Positions 46,373-58,918 of a DNA stretch of 64,000 bases are shown here, piece by piece. Position numbers and translations under genes: made by a program. Origin of the DNA: Antilocapra americana (lineage: Eukaryota; Chordata; Mammalia; Artiodactyla; Antilocapridae); contig ML660201.1 in assembly GCA_007570785.1 (NCBI GenBank), positions 36,074,090-36,138,089 on the forward strand, given 5' to 3'. How positions within the stretch are numbered: the stretch's first letter is position 1; every line of letters begins with the position of its first letter. Below the pieces are notes generated by a model, which made no database searches, was not told the DNA's origin, and was given only the letters and a program-made list of their open reading frames with translations.

Positions 46373-48215
46373 TAAATTACATTATCTGCCTTAAAATAAA
46401 ATCAAATGTCACACTCCACTGTCACAACAACGACAAAAAAAGCCCTGTCTCTTCCACAAGTGTGAGCAATAGAAGAGTAAGAAACTCAAGTGAAGAATAA
46501 TTAATAAACTACAGGAGTTCATCTTTGCACAAGAACAGAAATTTTGTCTCCAGTAACTGTTCAGGAATGTCTATAGTTACAAAAAAGTTTTCAGGGACAA
46601 ATATACTTTGTTACTGGCAAGGCAATAAATTGACAAAATATTTCTCTCTTCTTTATTCTAAGTCCATATACAGGACCATTTCTACTTCCTGAAATACTGA
46701 GAATCAAACCTTCCATAGGCTTGATTCAATTAAGGTAGATCTGTCCTTAGAATTTAAGAGAAAAAAATTACCCAAGCAATAGTGTAATATTGCCCAGGCA
46801 ACCACTTTAACGGTGATACTTGGAATATCCCAGGGCTGCAAGCAATTTCTGTTATCTCCATTTGTATTAGGCATTAGCTTCACTTCCTTTCCAGCAATAA
46901 TGTGGTTTGCTTTGTTCTGAACTGCAGAAAGAAATCATCAGAAGAAATATCGTGCATTCTGCTTTGCTTCAAGAGGAGTTATTAACTTCAAATACTACAA
47001 AGCAAGTCTCAATGAAAATAATTTAAAAGGGCTATTACAATCTTAAATAAAATGATTTAATTAAAAACTCTAACCACATGGAAATTTTCATCAGATCACA
47101 TCAAGATGGCTAAAGCATTATCTCTAAATCAGCTTTAACTAGCTCTATAAGCAAAGGCTTCAACTAATTGTATGAAAAAGACTCATTTTGCTTTTTTAGT
47201 AAAAAGAAGTATTTAACCCAAAGTCTGTTTCTGATGAACAACTGGCAGCTACTAAATAAGCAATTTTATTCTTGTTTTCATTTTTGGTTGCGCCTTTTCT
47301 AAAACGTCTGATCTGACCAATTATACTGAAAGATCCATTTGAAGAGTCAAATGAAAAAGCAGTTTTATGACTTTAGAAGAGTTAAGTTCAAAATTGAAAG
47401 TTCTGTTCTGTCTCCTCTCCTAACTATTTGTATACAAGAAGCTGAATAAAATCAATTTCAACTCTCAATGTAAATCCTTTTATGACTCTGCAATATAGTC
47501 AAAGTGGGGTTAGGAGGGAGAATAAAAAGACAGTTTCCTTTCTTATTTTTTTTTTTTTATATAATGATGCCGAAAGGCAACTTCGTATCTTTGGAGGCTC
47601 TCCTATCAGGCAAATTGAATGGAACAAACTGTTCCTTTGATTTTTAGACAGCCGATGAGAAAGATATGCAATAAAAAAACTCTGAAACAAATTGGTACAA
47701 ACCATGTACCAGAACTACAGGCCTGAAGATTACAGAAATCCTGAGCGAATTTGAAAAATAAACACTCCTTTAAATATTGCTTGCAGAGGTTTATTAAACA
47801 CATTCACTCTTAAATATCACTTCTGCATAATCAGTGAGTGAGTATTAAGTGAAAACGTGAGAAAAATGGGTGGGGTTAGAAGCTGGCAGAAACTTCAGAT
47901 TTTCCTTTTCTATCATCCCAAAGTCAGGCAAACCATTTTTCTGATATTTCCCACAACAGAACCAAAAAAGCTGCATATCTTAGGTAATGTAGAAATCATA
48001 TATCATTTCAGGTTTTATTCAGGAACCAATGTTTCTCAGAAAGGACTTTGTGAAATGCATTAAGGACTTTTCCCTTCACTCAGTTTGGGAGAAGGGCCTT
48101 TAATAGAGATGCTATAACCAGAATGAAAAAATTTTACCCAGAGAAGAACGATGCTAAACCCAGGACAAAACAGTAATGGAATGGGGGAGTGAAGTTAAAG
48201 ATAATATGGAAGGAG
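46373..48215. other. Intronic stretch without recognisable repeats
   Basis: AT-rich sequence with no identified mobile element or exon. A T tract lies near 47548-47560. Confidence 0.45.
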
Positions 48216-48232
48216 AAAAAAAAAAAAAAAAA
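48216..48232. repeat. Poly-A tract
   Basis: An uninterrupted run of about 17 A. Confidence 0.9.
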
Positions 48233-48377
48233 GCTTGTTAATATGTTTTAGAAAGAAGTATTTTTAACCTCTATCTCAACATAAAAAAAGAAAAAAGATC
48301 ATTCCTATAATTCCTCCTGCACTGCTTTAAGTCTCTAAAATTAACAAAAATAATTAATAAAGATGCTGAGACAGCTA

Positions 48378-48568
48378 ATATTTCTTTAGCACTTAACTAT
48401 GTATTGGGAGGCACTGCATTCTTCAGCTGGATGATCTCATTTAATCTTCACCAGAACTTTGAGGGGTAAATCCTCCCAGCTTTCTAGTTCCCAAGGCACA
48501 GAATTGTTAAGAACCTTGTCAAGGTCACATCACACTGCACAGGACAGAGAACGGAATTCAAACCCAGA
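48378..48568 (-). mobile_element. MIR SINE
   Basis: In order: tttagcacttaactatgtat, gatgatctcatttaatcttc, ccagaactttgaggggtaaa, ccttgtcaaggtcacatc and ggaattcaaacccagac. This is nearly the full reversed MIR including the tRNA-derived head end. Confidence 0.88.
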
Positions 48569-49717
48569 CACTTTAAAGAGACAGAACAGGAAAAATGAAG
48601 CTTCACTGAGACCTCCCTATAGGGGCCTGTAACAGGGAAATAGGTGGTGCATATTTAGTTCTTTTTAAAAATAAATTAGAGACCTAAACATTAACACAGC
48701 ACATGCTTGGACTGCTACAGTGACCTGTGAACCAGGTCCACTCTCATATTACACATTCTGTTCCAGGGACCTCTCAAGATACTGAAGTTGCCCCAACCTA
48801 CATCCCAGAAGAAACAGTTTATTTTCTACTGTCCTTTAAGAGATTTCACACTGAAAAAATCTCCTATAAAACTCCTTGCAACTAAAAATACTGTGATAAA
48901 AGTGATAATTCCTGAAAATTATTACAAGAGCTTGCAAAGAGAATTCTAACACTACAGCCTACACAGGAAGGCATTACCCTAACACCAACTAACTGCTGAG
49001 AAAACAACTCATTCTCGCTACAACAGAAAAATAGGATGTTCCACAAAGGCATATGTTCACATCTGAACCAAGAACTGGGGATTAGAAGAAACCCTTACAA
49101 CTATACTGTCATATACAGGAGTCACATGGGGCAACCCTGAACTCTGATGTGCTATAAAACACACAAAAGGATTTCAAATGCTTAGTAGGAAAAAAATTAC
49201 TAAAAAGCATTTCTTTAATATTTTGTTTGGGATACATGTCATAATGATATTTTGAATATACTGTATAAAATGAATCTCCACCTAAACTGTTGGAAACATG
49301 TTGCTTACTTCCTCTTAATGCTCCTGCCGCCAAGACAAAAGGTGACCTAGAATCGTCCAGTGAAACCCTCCCTTTTCCTTCTCTCTACCAACCCCAGTCC
49401 CACAAATTAGAGGAACTCAATTACTTCTTTTTTCCCTCTTCTATTGGGTAAGAAGCTAACCCAATGGGGCATTGTGGGGGATGTATTTTTATAGACGGAT
49501 CTGGTCCCCTGGTTTCTGCATTGCTCTAGCTTTGCAAATGTAGGGCTCATGAATATGCCTGGAGGTCTGATGCCTTGGCACTGAAGAATATAGAAAAAAA
49601 AAAAAAATCATAGAATTTGGCATTTGGACCATTCTATTTTTCAGAAGGAACTAAGTTGAGAGGACACAGAGCATATACAGAGAAGAGAACAATTTCAATT
49701 CAGACATTATGATTTCT
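48569..49717. other. Intronic sequence without recognisable features
   Basis: No repeat family or exon signature identified; an A run of about 13 sits near 49594-49607. Confidence 0.45.
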
Positions 49718-49730
49718 GGAAAACATAACT

Positions 49731-49958
49731 GCTGCTGCTGCTAAGTCGCTTCATTCATGTCTGACTCTTCTGTCCCTGGGATTCTCCAGGCAAGAACACT
49801 GGGGTGGGTTGCCAGTTCCTTCTCCAATGTATGAAAGTGAAAAGTGAAAGTGAAGTGGCTCAGTCGTGTCCGACTCTTCGCGACCCCAGGGACTGCAGCC
49901 TCCGTCCATGGGATTGTCCAGGCAAGAGTAATGGAGTGGGGTGCCACTGCCTTCTCCA
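49731..49958 (-). mobile_element. BovA2 dimeric SINE with internal deletion
   Basis: Reversed (AGC)n tail gctgctgctgctaagtcgc, two reversed monomers and the gaaagtgaaaagtgaaagtg linker. A perfect 13-bp target-site duplication, ggaaaacataact, lies at 49718-49730 and 49959-49971. At 228 bp it is about 45 bp shorter than the copies at 6646 and 17510; most of the missing part is between gactct and tctgtccctggg near 49767. Confidence 0.96.
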
Positions 49959-50029
49959 GGAAAACATAACTAATGAATCATTATGTTCACCCTGGGAATA
50001 CATTTGCTCTTTCTGCAAGGACCACTAGC

Positions 50030-50240
50030 ATTTGCCTGCTGGCTCGATGGGTAAAGAATTCACCCGCAATGCAGGAAACCAAGGTTCGATCCCTGGGTTG
50101 GGAAGATCCCCTAGACAGCATGGCAACCCACTCCAGTATTCATGCTTGGAGAATCCCCATGGACAGAGGAGTCTGGCAGGCTACAGTCCATGGGGTCACA
50201 AAGAGTTGGACATGACTGAGCATGAAGCACAGCACAGCAC
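50030..50240 (+). mobile_element. Bov-tA SINE
   Basis: Head (ggctcgatgggtaaagaatt, ggttcgatccctgggttggg) and body ending ggacatgactgagcatg with an agcacagcacagcac tail. Confidence 0.95.
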
Positions 50241-50405
50241 ATGCCTTTAGGATCATTCCCAAAATCTTACAAAGCAAACTTTCTAAGAAGTTTCGTTATC
50301 CCTGAGGGTGCCCAGTTGCCTATATCTCAGTGTTGGCTTTCTAACTTCATGCCTACCTCGTTACAATAGGAGGTGCCTAGAGTCACACAACCCTAAAAGT
50401 CCAAA

Positions 50406-50617
50406 GTGAAAACTGTCAGTCACTCAGTTGTGTCTTACTCTTTGTCACCCTATGGATTGTAGCCCACCAGCCTCCTCTTATCCATGGAATTCTCCAGGCA
50501 AGAATACTGGAGTGGGTAGCCATCCCCTTCTACAGGAGATCTTCCCAACCCAAAGATCAAATTCAGGTCTCCTGCATTGCAGGCAGATTGTTTACCATCT
50601 AAGCCACCAGAGAAGCC
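50406..50617 (-). mobile_element. Bov-tA SINE
   Basis: Reversed body and head (gtctcctgcattgcaggcag, ccatctaagccaccagag). A perfect 11-bp target-site duplication, aaaagtccaaa, lies at 50395-50405 and 50618-50628. Confidence 0.96.
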
Positions 50618-50628
50618 AAAAGTCCAAA

Positions 50629-51371
50629 TTGCTGGTTTAAAGTTTTGGTGCAGGAATATACCCCTAAGATCACAATTCTCTTGGTCTTCAGTGAGGCTCC
50701 AGAATAAATTTTTTAATCAACTCCTTGTGGGATCAAAGGTAGGAGATCAACAGACCACACTCTAAGGAGCACTAATTTGCTCAAATCATCAATAACTTAA
50801 AAAGCCACTGCTAACGGAGGGCAAAGAAAATGAAAATCTTTTACAAAGTAAGTTTAGAAAAATATTTTTAACTAAGCCCTGTTAACTGACATGTTTGCAG
50901 AAAGCCTTCAGATAAGAAGTGTGTTCTGCATTTCTTTCCGCTTTGGGTTTTGAAGGTCATGGGACTGACAACAGATGTGGCCTGGTTTGAACCATAAAGG
51001 TCTGCACGGCTAATAACAGTGTGTAAAAAAGCACAACAGCTGAGGCACTGTGGCTGCAGCAGTTGGTGGGCTACAGCCCAGTAGGGCAGCCAGTGCCTCT
51101 GCCAAAACAGACGGTCTCCGCTGCAGGCCAGCTGCCCAGGAGCAGGTCCAGCAACTTACGTGCCCCACGGTAACCACAAACCTATTCCATCAACAAAATC
51201 ACTGCAGGCCTAGGAAGACCCATCTAAGCATGTCTAAATAGCACAATAAGATGCACCATCGTTTTCCGGGAGCAAATGAAATAATAAACCATTACTTTGC
51301 TAGCAACAATCTTGGGGCGGTGGAACTGATCAATAATCATATTATCACACGTCAAGGCATTCCCATGATAT
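50629..51371. other. Intronic sequence without recognisable features
   Basis: Nothing recognisable; the 63-codon frame at 51050-51241 shows no motif or splice context. Confidence 0.4.
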
Positions 51372-51720
51372 ATTCTTTTTTTAATACCATTTATTGCTTT
51401 TTCTGATTATAAAAACAATAAATATTTGTCCTAGAAGCACATTAGGCAAAGTACATTAATGAGCAGAGTACATTAAATAGACAAGAGGGTACATTAAAAA
51501 CCATAAACAAGAAAATAAAAATAACTATAATCACTGTTACAATGTTGGTTTACTTCCCACCCCTGTTTCAATAATAAACGCCTTTTTTTTTTGTTTAATG
51601 TGTGGCAAATCTTTCAAAAATGAGTATGCATTAAACCTTATAACCCCCAAAGTGGAAGAATATGGACGAATATAGCCTATTTCCATAAAAATTACAAGTA
51701 CCATCACTAATGGGCCACAT
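51372..51720 (-). mobile_element. Probable L1 3'-end fragment (old)
   Basis: The segment tttctgattataaaaacaat, then aaaataactataatcactgt and acaatgttggtttacttccc resembles a reversed old L1 3' end. Diverged and interrupted by a T run. Confidence 0.45.
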
Positions 51721-52299
51721 GACTCCACCCAAATGCAACTGTCTTGTAAGAAAAAAAGAAAAAAAAAAAAAAAGCAGGAAGACTAGGAAAATGCTGTGAT
51801 CACTTTAAATTCTGACATGGTCTACTGTAAACAACTTTTATCTTTCTCGTGGAATAATCTAAAGCAACCAAAGGCAGACACGGTAAATCGATGGCCCACT
51901 ATATACAGCCCAGAACACAATGTTCAGTGTTTCATGTGTGTCGATCAGTTCCAACATTTACAAAAGATAAAGGACATGTGACAATCCAAGCTTTAAAGCT
52001 CTTTAAAATGTTAATATCAAGTCACACAGGACCATATGACGACAGCTGGCCCGAAACACAGGTTCAGAACTCTCCACCAGCGACCCACCAATCACTCATC
52101 TTCCCTCAGCTGGGAGGCCAATTGTTCCTGCTCCTGTGTCTTATTTTCAGTAAGTTACTATGTGCCCCCCTGGTGCTTTTAAACGAGTGAGTTTGCGAGC
52201 CCTTTAGGGAACACCTAGTGTATAAAATAACAAGATATATATATTTGGAGGGCTATGTATGTCTGTATACAGCTAACTTAGAGATCAGCTCAAACAAAC
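51721..52299. other. Intronic sequence without recognisable features
   Basis: An A-rich stretch at 51750-51774; otherwise nothing recognisable. Confidence 0.4.
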
Positions 52300-52487
52300 A
52301 CATACTACTGTGCTAAGCAACATTTTTATCCTTTCATCTTTCAATTCTCACGATATCCCTACAAAGGAAGTACCACTGTTCAACCCATTTTAAGATGACC
52401 AAAACAGAGGTTTAGAGGTAAACTGATTTGCTCAAGGTAACACAGGTAGGACATGGCAAAGTCATGCCCAAGTCCAGGACAGCACAG
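52300..52487 (-). mobile_element. MIR SINE
   Basis: actgtgctaagcaacatttt, cccattttaagatgaccaaa, gatttgctcaaggtaacac and ggacatggcaaagtcatgc keep the reversed MIR order. Confidence 0.75.
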
Positions 52488-54260
52488 TAAGTAAATTGTT
52501 CAGGACTCTATACTTCACTATTCTCCAATCACCCATTCTTCTGAGAGTAAGAATAAGCTAAGTCAGTAAGAAAGACATAAATGCTTTCTAAAAGAGTGAG
52601 AGAAGTAAGTGGGGACAGGGATAAGACTGAAAGTATCATAAGTCAACAGAGAAGGGGGAAAGTAATGAACATATCACAAATACATCAACTACAACCCTGT
52701 AAATGGCTTCACCTTTAGGACAGGGGGACTAGCCATCCACACTAGTGTCAAGTAAATAACACTCAGGCATCGTCCACCTCCATGGTGTGACAATGCCTCA
52801 CCAACAGCTGATGAGAAAAACTTATCCCAAACATGAAAATAAGGTAAAGAGAATGCAGCATGTCCTTTCAATGTCACTGGAGTTGTATTTAACAATGTCA
52901 TCTCAAAATTACTTAATTTCTATAGGAAGGTATCATTGTTTGACTTGCTATTCACTACAATTAAAGACCAGGCTCAGTGAAGTTACAGATTAACTTGTAG
53001 ATTGGGAACCAGTTTCAAGAAAGATAAACAGGTTATGGTTTTATAACTCTGTAGGAGATTGACAGTTGAACAGTACATTTTCACTGTGAGCTACAAATAC
53101 TGCTTCCAAATGCCCTTTGAACCAGCTTGGCCATATTACTGTCTCATTAATTATTTGAATTTTATTTGTATTAATTCTGTTTGAGTAAGAGTCATGGTTT
53201 TAACTTTTTAAACTAATATTATAATTCGATACTGCAATGCCTTAAACCACTTTTCCGAGTAGCTAGGACTTCGCCTTTTTCCTCTCTTCCATTTCCAAAT
53301 TACTGTAAATAGAAACATGCCACAGAAAATTAAAATTAAATTCTACACCTCAGTCTTAGTATGTGGAACACCTTAATACATTAGAATCTCAGGGATTAAC
53401 AGAGAAGTCTAATAGAGAAGATTTCTAGCCATACAAATAAATATGAACAATCCTAATTTAAAGACAACAGAATTCAACCACTAGCCTTTAAGAGATTATA
53501 AAATAGTCTTACAAACATCTTATTCATCCTAAGTAGAAAACTGTCTACCTACAATCATGCTTAGCAACATGATGGTACTTCCTATTTAATGGTTCAACAG
53601 TTTCAATACAAAAACCCTTAACACAAGTGAGATCAGATAGTACATTCCCTTAAAATTATTCATCTAACTTTTCTTGCTATACTCTTAACAATGAATGGTT
53701 TTTAACCATTAGTCCATGTACATCTCTACCCATGGTGAGGGGGGGTGGTAAAAAAAAATCAAGTCATAAATCAAGAGATCCTTTCACTTGAAAGGGATTT
53801 TAAACAGCAGACAGAAGGATAACCAGATGCCCTGAAAACAAAGCCACTACACATAAGCCACAGTAATGAAACTTGGCTACAGTTTGAAGATAAGAACTAC
53901 AGCTCCTCTCAGATTTATGTTATAAGGTCATAGAGGATGATGATTCACTGGAAATATTTAGGTTAGATTAAATGTATGGGCAAGGCCTGCCCTCCACCAC
54001 CCATCTCAGCCACAGTCATAAACTTTTGGCTCTTCTCCAGCTAAGATTAAACAGTGCCTTATTTGATACCAAGAAGACAAACATCCAGCATTGCCTCTCC
54101 CATGTGCCCATCCTAAACACAAGGCAGATAGCGCTCCCATTTTACAGCACAATTGGATTCCAGAAAAAGAATGAAACATACCGGACTGTAAGCAGACATC
54201 TCTAATCCACTGGAAGTAACCCTCAGGATAGAACATGCCACGTCAAAGTCAGGACTTTCC
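52488..54260. other. Intronic sequence without recognisable features
   Basis: No repeat family or exon signature identified in about 1.8 kb. Confidence 0.45.
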
Positions 54261-54283
54261 GGGGGGAGGGGGGGCGCGCGGGG
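54261..54283 (+). other. G-rich tract with CGCGCG core
   Basis: Runs of six and seven G are separated by A and followed by CGCGCGGGG. The CpG-rich core is unusual in this CpG-poor intron. A four-run quadruplex requires splitting the seven-G run. Confidence 0.6.
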
Positions 54284-54653
54284 CAGACACACTGAAGTCA
54301 TCTGCACTGATCACGGTGGTCAATCCAGGCAACAAGAACAAAAGGTGGAGGGCAGAGAGTCAAGTCTTCAAAAGAGATATAATCATCAGAGAGAAGAGTG
54401 TGAGGAATCTGTCCAGCCAAGTTTAAGGCTGGTTATACAGCCATAGTAATCAATACTGTGGTATCAGCAGACAGAGAGACACATAGATCAATGGAACAGA
54501 AAAGAGAACCCACAGAGAGACCAGCACTGTACAGTCAATGATTTTTGACAAAGGAGCAAAAGTAATTCAATTGAGGAGGCATAGTCCTTTTCAAAAAGTA
54601 ACATTAAATAAACCAGATGTGCATATGATAAAGGAAAATAAGAGGTGAAGAAC

Positions 54654-54721
54654 TGAAAAGGAGGAAGAGAAGGGAGAAGGAGGAGGAGGAAAAGAAGGAA
54701 AAAAAGAGAGGAGAAAGTGGA
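54654..54721. repeat. Purine-rich (GGA/GAA)n low-complexity tract
   Basis: Almost pure A and G over about 68 bp, with ggaggaggaggaaaag at its centre, lying within the old L1. Confidence 0.9.
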
Positions 54722-55674
54722 ACAGAAAGAAGCATCACATTGACTTCAATCCCATACTTTGAACAAATATTAAAACAGATCAAAAATTTTAACATTAGAT
54801 ATAAAAATATAAAACTTTTTAGGGGGTAGAATAAGAGATGATCTTCTGGGCCTGAGGCTTAGTGAAGAGTTCTTAGATATGATACCAAAAGTAGGTTTCA
54901 AAGAAATGAGTAAGTTAAACTTCCTCAACATTAAGAGCATCTGCTCTACTAAGGGGCTTGTGGAAAGGATGAGGAGACAGGTTACAGACAGAGAAAAATA
55001 TTTGCAAACCACATACAAGGGACTACTTTCTGGAGTGTATACAGATGCTCAAGACCCAATAGGAAAAAAAAAAAGTTCAATTAGAAAGTGAGCAAGAGAC
55101 ACAAAGAGATATTTCACCATAAGATAGCAAATGAGCGCATGAAAGAATATTCAATGCCATTAGCCATAAAGGAAATGCAAATTACAGCTATGATAGAAAA
55201 GCTAAAATGAAAAACAGTGACAACTCTGAGAGCTGGTGGGGATGCAGGAACCACAGATCTCTCACGCACAGCAGGTGGGGGATATGGAATGGTCCAGGTA
55301 TTGTTGGAAAACCATTTTCAAGTTTTGTTAAAATATAAATAAATACATTTACCACTTGTACTTATGTATTTAGGCCAAAAAAGTGAAAACTAATGTCCAC
55401 ACAAACATCTGTACACAATTATTAATAATTAACTTTGTGCAGAAGCCACCAGAAATTAGGGGGGAAAATCTTCTGTAAAAGGTGAATGTTTATACAAACT
55501 TGGGTATATCCACATGAAGGAATACTGCTCAAAAATCAGTGCACACAACAACCTGGCTGGTGATTGGGGAAATTATGCTGAGTGACAAAGCTAATTTCAA
55601 AAGGTCCCTTTTACATGATTCCAGACATATAACATTCTCAAAATGACAAAACCATGCAGAAGTACAAACACAAG

Positions 55675-55712
55675 ACATTGGTGGTATAGTGGTGAGCATA
55701 GCTGCCTTCTAA
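55675..55712 (+). pseudogene. Fossil of the 5' half of tRNA-Gly(TCC)
   Basis: From acattggtgg to ccttctaa, these 38 bases match the first 37-38 nucleotides of mammalian tRNA-Gly(TCC) with about three substitutions by eye, including the A box (tggtatagtgg), D loop and anticodon stem, and stop just past the anticodon. The anticodon loop, T arm and 3' acceptor strand are absent, so it cannot be a functional tRNA gene. It interrupts an L1M copy near where its aagatcagtggttgcc-type segment is expected. The tRNA sequence is recalled from memory. Confidence 0.75.
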
Positions 55713-56030
55713 ATATGAAACAGATGAGTGGAGTGGGGACAGTGGGGGAGGACGACTGTGTGATTGTAAGGGGATAGAATGAAGAAGATCTTTGTGATGA
55801 TGAAGTCATTCTGTATCTTATTCCAGTAGTGGTTACAGCAATCCACACTGATACAATAGCAGAGAACTATATGCACACCTTGTATCAATGTCAAATTCCT
55901 CTTTTTGACACTGTAACTATAATTATGTAAGACTGAACCAATGGAAGTAAACTGGTGAAGACTACATATACGCTCCCTGTACTGTTTTATACTGTTCTGT
56001 AAATCTGCAGTCATTTCAAAACTGAACGCT

Positions 56031-57344
56031 GATGTGTTTAGTGTGTGAACACTTATGACAGATAATCTAACGATGGCCACACTTCTTGCTTTTTAACCAA
56101 CCCATTTTGATAACTCCACATGGAAGTAAGGAAATCATATCAGGCAAAATGTATGTTTGGGACCAATGAGACCATAAGTTTTCACTTTTCTTGTTCTCCC
56201 CAAAATGTACACATATCCTATTTACAATAGTAACATCAAGGAGTCAGCAAGGGGAAGAAAACAAACATTTAGCAGCTTCTTGGAAATACAGTCTCATGAT
56301 AATCCAACTATGAAAATTAATCATGTTGTAATAGGGAAAAAGAATAGCCACCATTCCTTTAAATTTTCTGTTGATTGTCTGACAAAATACTGGAAATAAA
56401 ATATGAGGGTAACACGTTAACAAGCCTTTGAGCAATGTAACAATTACAGGATGCATTATATAAATTTCTACAAGAGAAATTTCTTGAAAAGAAAGAAGAA
56501 AGGAAAACAAGCAAAGATCTAAATATCTGAACTAGATTGAATACTGAATAGTTTTAATACAGGGACATGTTACAAAACCAACTCTTATCCAAATTTGCCC
56601 AACCCTATGAACCCTCTCCCCAAATCTTTAAATTCCCATTTCTATCCCCTAAATCATTTAAATTAAAACAATGCTACTATCTGCAGGTTAGCACCTTACA
56701 CAGCTAACATACTAAGAATCTGTGTGCCAGATAGTAAACTAAATCTTTTTTAAGACATCTAAGTTTTAAATTTTAACCAAAATAGATATTAAAGAATTTA
56801 CTATTATTAATTCCCCAATCACACTATCACACTAACAGGTTCACCCTGAAGTTGCGATAAAGAAACTCTCAAGAAAAAAAATGCTCCAAATGCCCAATTT
56901 TCATCCCAACCAGTGGGATGAAGGCCCATGTGTTCCCCTACCTTTCTTGCCCCTCTTTCTCCTCCAGGTCAGAACCCATTTCCATGGGCCTGAGTCCACC
57001 CTCCACCACTCAGCTGTGAGCTTTAAGAGGCTGCCTTAAATCTCAACTCTGGTCCAAACAGGCCTATCACCATCTGCGGGTTTGGATGGCAGATCTTGTA
57101 TAGCTCCATTTTGCCACCGCTGGGGAAAAAAACAGATGGCAGAGCAAGAAGATGGAAACCACATGCATTTACAATGAATACTGGCTGGCCATTGATTGCC
57201 TGGAAATCTACCACCTCTGGAGATCTAGAAGGAATGGTAACATTTTTCTGTATTTTCTCACTGCTAAGGGTTGAGTCTCTCCTGATTTGCAGCTGTGAGC
57301 CTTCTAAGTGATACTTGGGTCTTGTTTACAGGACAGCCCTACCT
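56031..57344. other. Intronic sequence without recognisable features
   Basis: No repeat family or exon signature identified. Confidence 0.45.
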
Positions 57345-57371
57345 GGGGGCGGCCGGGGTGGGGGGGTGGGG
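57345..57371 (+). other. Putative G-quadruplex motif
   Basis: G runs of 5, 4, 7 and 4 with short loops (CGGCC, T, T) satisfy the four-run rule. Confidence 0.75.
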
Positions 57372-57504
57372 TGTGCACACAGTCTCTGTGAGTATTAAGA
57401 GAATCGAGTCCTCTGGGCATTTCATGGCTTAGGAAAGTACACAGGACATGGTTTTAGAAAAAGAGAACACAAAATTGGTCCTAAAATACATTGCTTTTCC
57501 TTCT

Positions 57505-57600
57505 GATCTTTAATGACTGTGTAATATTCCATCCTGTGGACAGTCAAGCCCCACAGCCAGCTGATATATTGCTTTGTATGAGTAACTCGGGACACTTCTC
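57505..57600 (-). mobile_element. Possible L1 fragment (old)
   Basis: taatgactgtgtaatattcc and atcctgtggacagt resemble the reversed end of L1 ORF2 (attccattgtatgga). Short and diverged. Confidence 0.4.
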
Positions 57601-58435
57601 TGCTATTTGCCGGGATAAAGGCCCAATAACTTCACTCATTAATGATGTACTGATTCGTGAGTTTGCAGGCACATATACATTTAGAGGAAGCACTAACCAA
57701 AATTCTCAGAAGCCACTGCATCCTTGAACTCACTATCACATCTCAAATGGTTACCAGTGTAATCAAATCTGATGACATTACTTACAGTACAGGTTGCAAT
57801 ACAACGCAGGCATCCAACTGGAAGAGAAACCCACGCTCCCAGAGACCCGGGCAGTGGCTAGTAACCAGCAACAGAAATGTGCAAAAATTCCATCTAGGAA
57901 AGAATCAAGACCAGAGGGCAAGTTTTGGTACAAATTTATTACACTTGGCTGAATTTACAATGTAGTTGAAAGGCCAGAAGAAGTTAAATAATCCTGTAAG
58001 ACAATCACCAGAGAGATGTCTGATTAAGTGCCTAGCAAACAGAATAGACAGTAAATTAAAATTACGAGCAAGAAGAGTGAACTTACAGAGATCACAGGTA
58101 AAATACTTAAATAATCAAGGCCAACACAGCAGAAACAAGTGACACATCTAATAGGCTAAGTTATAGTAACCAGTGTCTGGCAAATAGATACTTCAAAAGC
58201 CTCTAATTGCATTTTCCAATGACTGAGATTAATCTACAATTAGAGACCAGCATTAGAAATCTAGATGTACAGGTTTCTCTCCCAATGTTTTTAATAAACT
58301 CAACTAGTGTTGACTTTGTGCCCACCATGTGGTGTGGATACAGCAGCAAAAAGTCCCTTCCAGGGATTCAGAATGGTAGTAGCCCTTAAAATGGAAAGAA
58401 GTGACTAGAAAGAGGAATGAATGGGGCTTTCTGTG
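57601..58435. other. Intronic sequence without recognisable features
   Basis: Positions 58305-58370 (gtgcccaccatgtggtgtgg) faintly resemble an ancient repeat. Otherwise nothing is recognisable. Confidence 0.4.
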
Positions 58436-58652
58436 CTGCTGCTCAGTCACTAAGTCGTGTCCAACTCTTTCGTAACCCCATAGACTGTAGCCCGCCAGGC
58501 TCCTCTGTCCATGGGATTTCCCAGACAAGAATACTGAAGTGGGTTGTCATTTCCTTCTCCAGGGGATCTTCTCAACCAAGGAATTGAACCCGTGTCTCCT
58601 ATATCTCCTCCACTGGCAGGCAGGTTCTTTATCACCGAGTCACTGGTGGCTA
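58436..58652 (-). mobile_element. Bov-tA SINE
   Basis: Reversed body (agtcactaagtcgtgtccaa, ccatgggatttcccagacaa) and reversed head ending tatcaccgagtcactggtgg. Confidence 0.95.
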
Positions 58653-58918
58653 GTTATATGGGTATATTCAGATTGTGATCATGCGTTGAGTTCACTGTGA
58701 TACGTAAACTTTTACATTTGCCTGCTGCCATTCAATAAAAATGAACAAACCCTCTGCCATCATGACACTTGTACTCCAAGGAGGTTGGATGTGGAGGGGA
58801 CAGAGGAAGAGACAGAAATGTTAGATAAAATGCGAAAAGAAGCTCAGGAGGATAAAAGCACATCAGAGAGGAAATAAGACAACTGGGGAGTGGCCAGAGA
58901 AGGCCTTCCAAACATGGG

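Larger units (their letters stand above)
54428..56030 (+). mobile_element. Old L1 LINE (L1M type) 3' portion
   Basis: In order: atacagccatagtaatcaat, catagatcaatggaacagaa, gaaatgcaaattacagcta, gaatactgctcaaaaatcag, ttccagacatataacattct and the 3' end with tttgtgatgatgaagtcatt and aactataattatgtaaga. Diverged and full of stops. It contains a purine-rich insert (54654-54721) and a tRNA-Gly fragment (55675-55712). Confidence 0.88.

Noticed and set aside
54654..54721. Purine-rich tract as a possible coding repeat
   Set aside because: Low-complexity sequence inside an old L1; the reading frame across it is compositional only.
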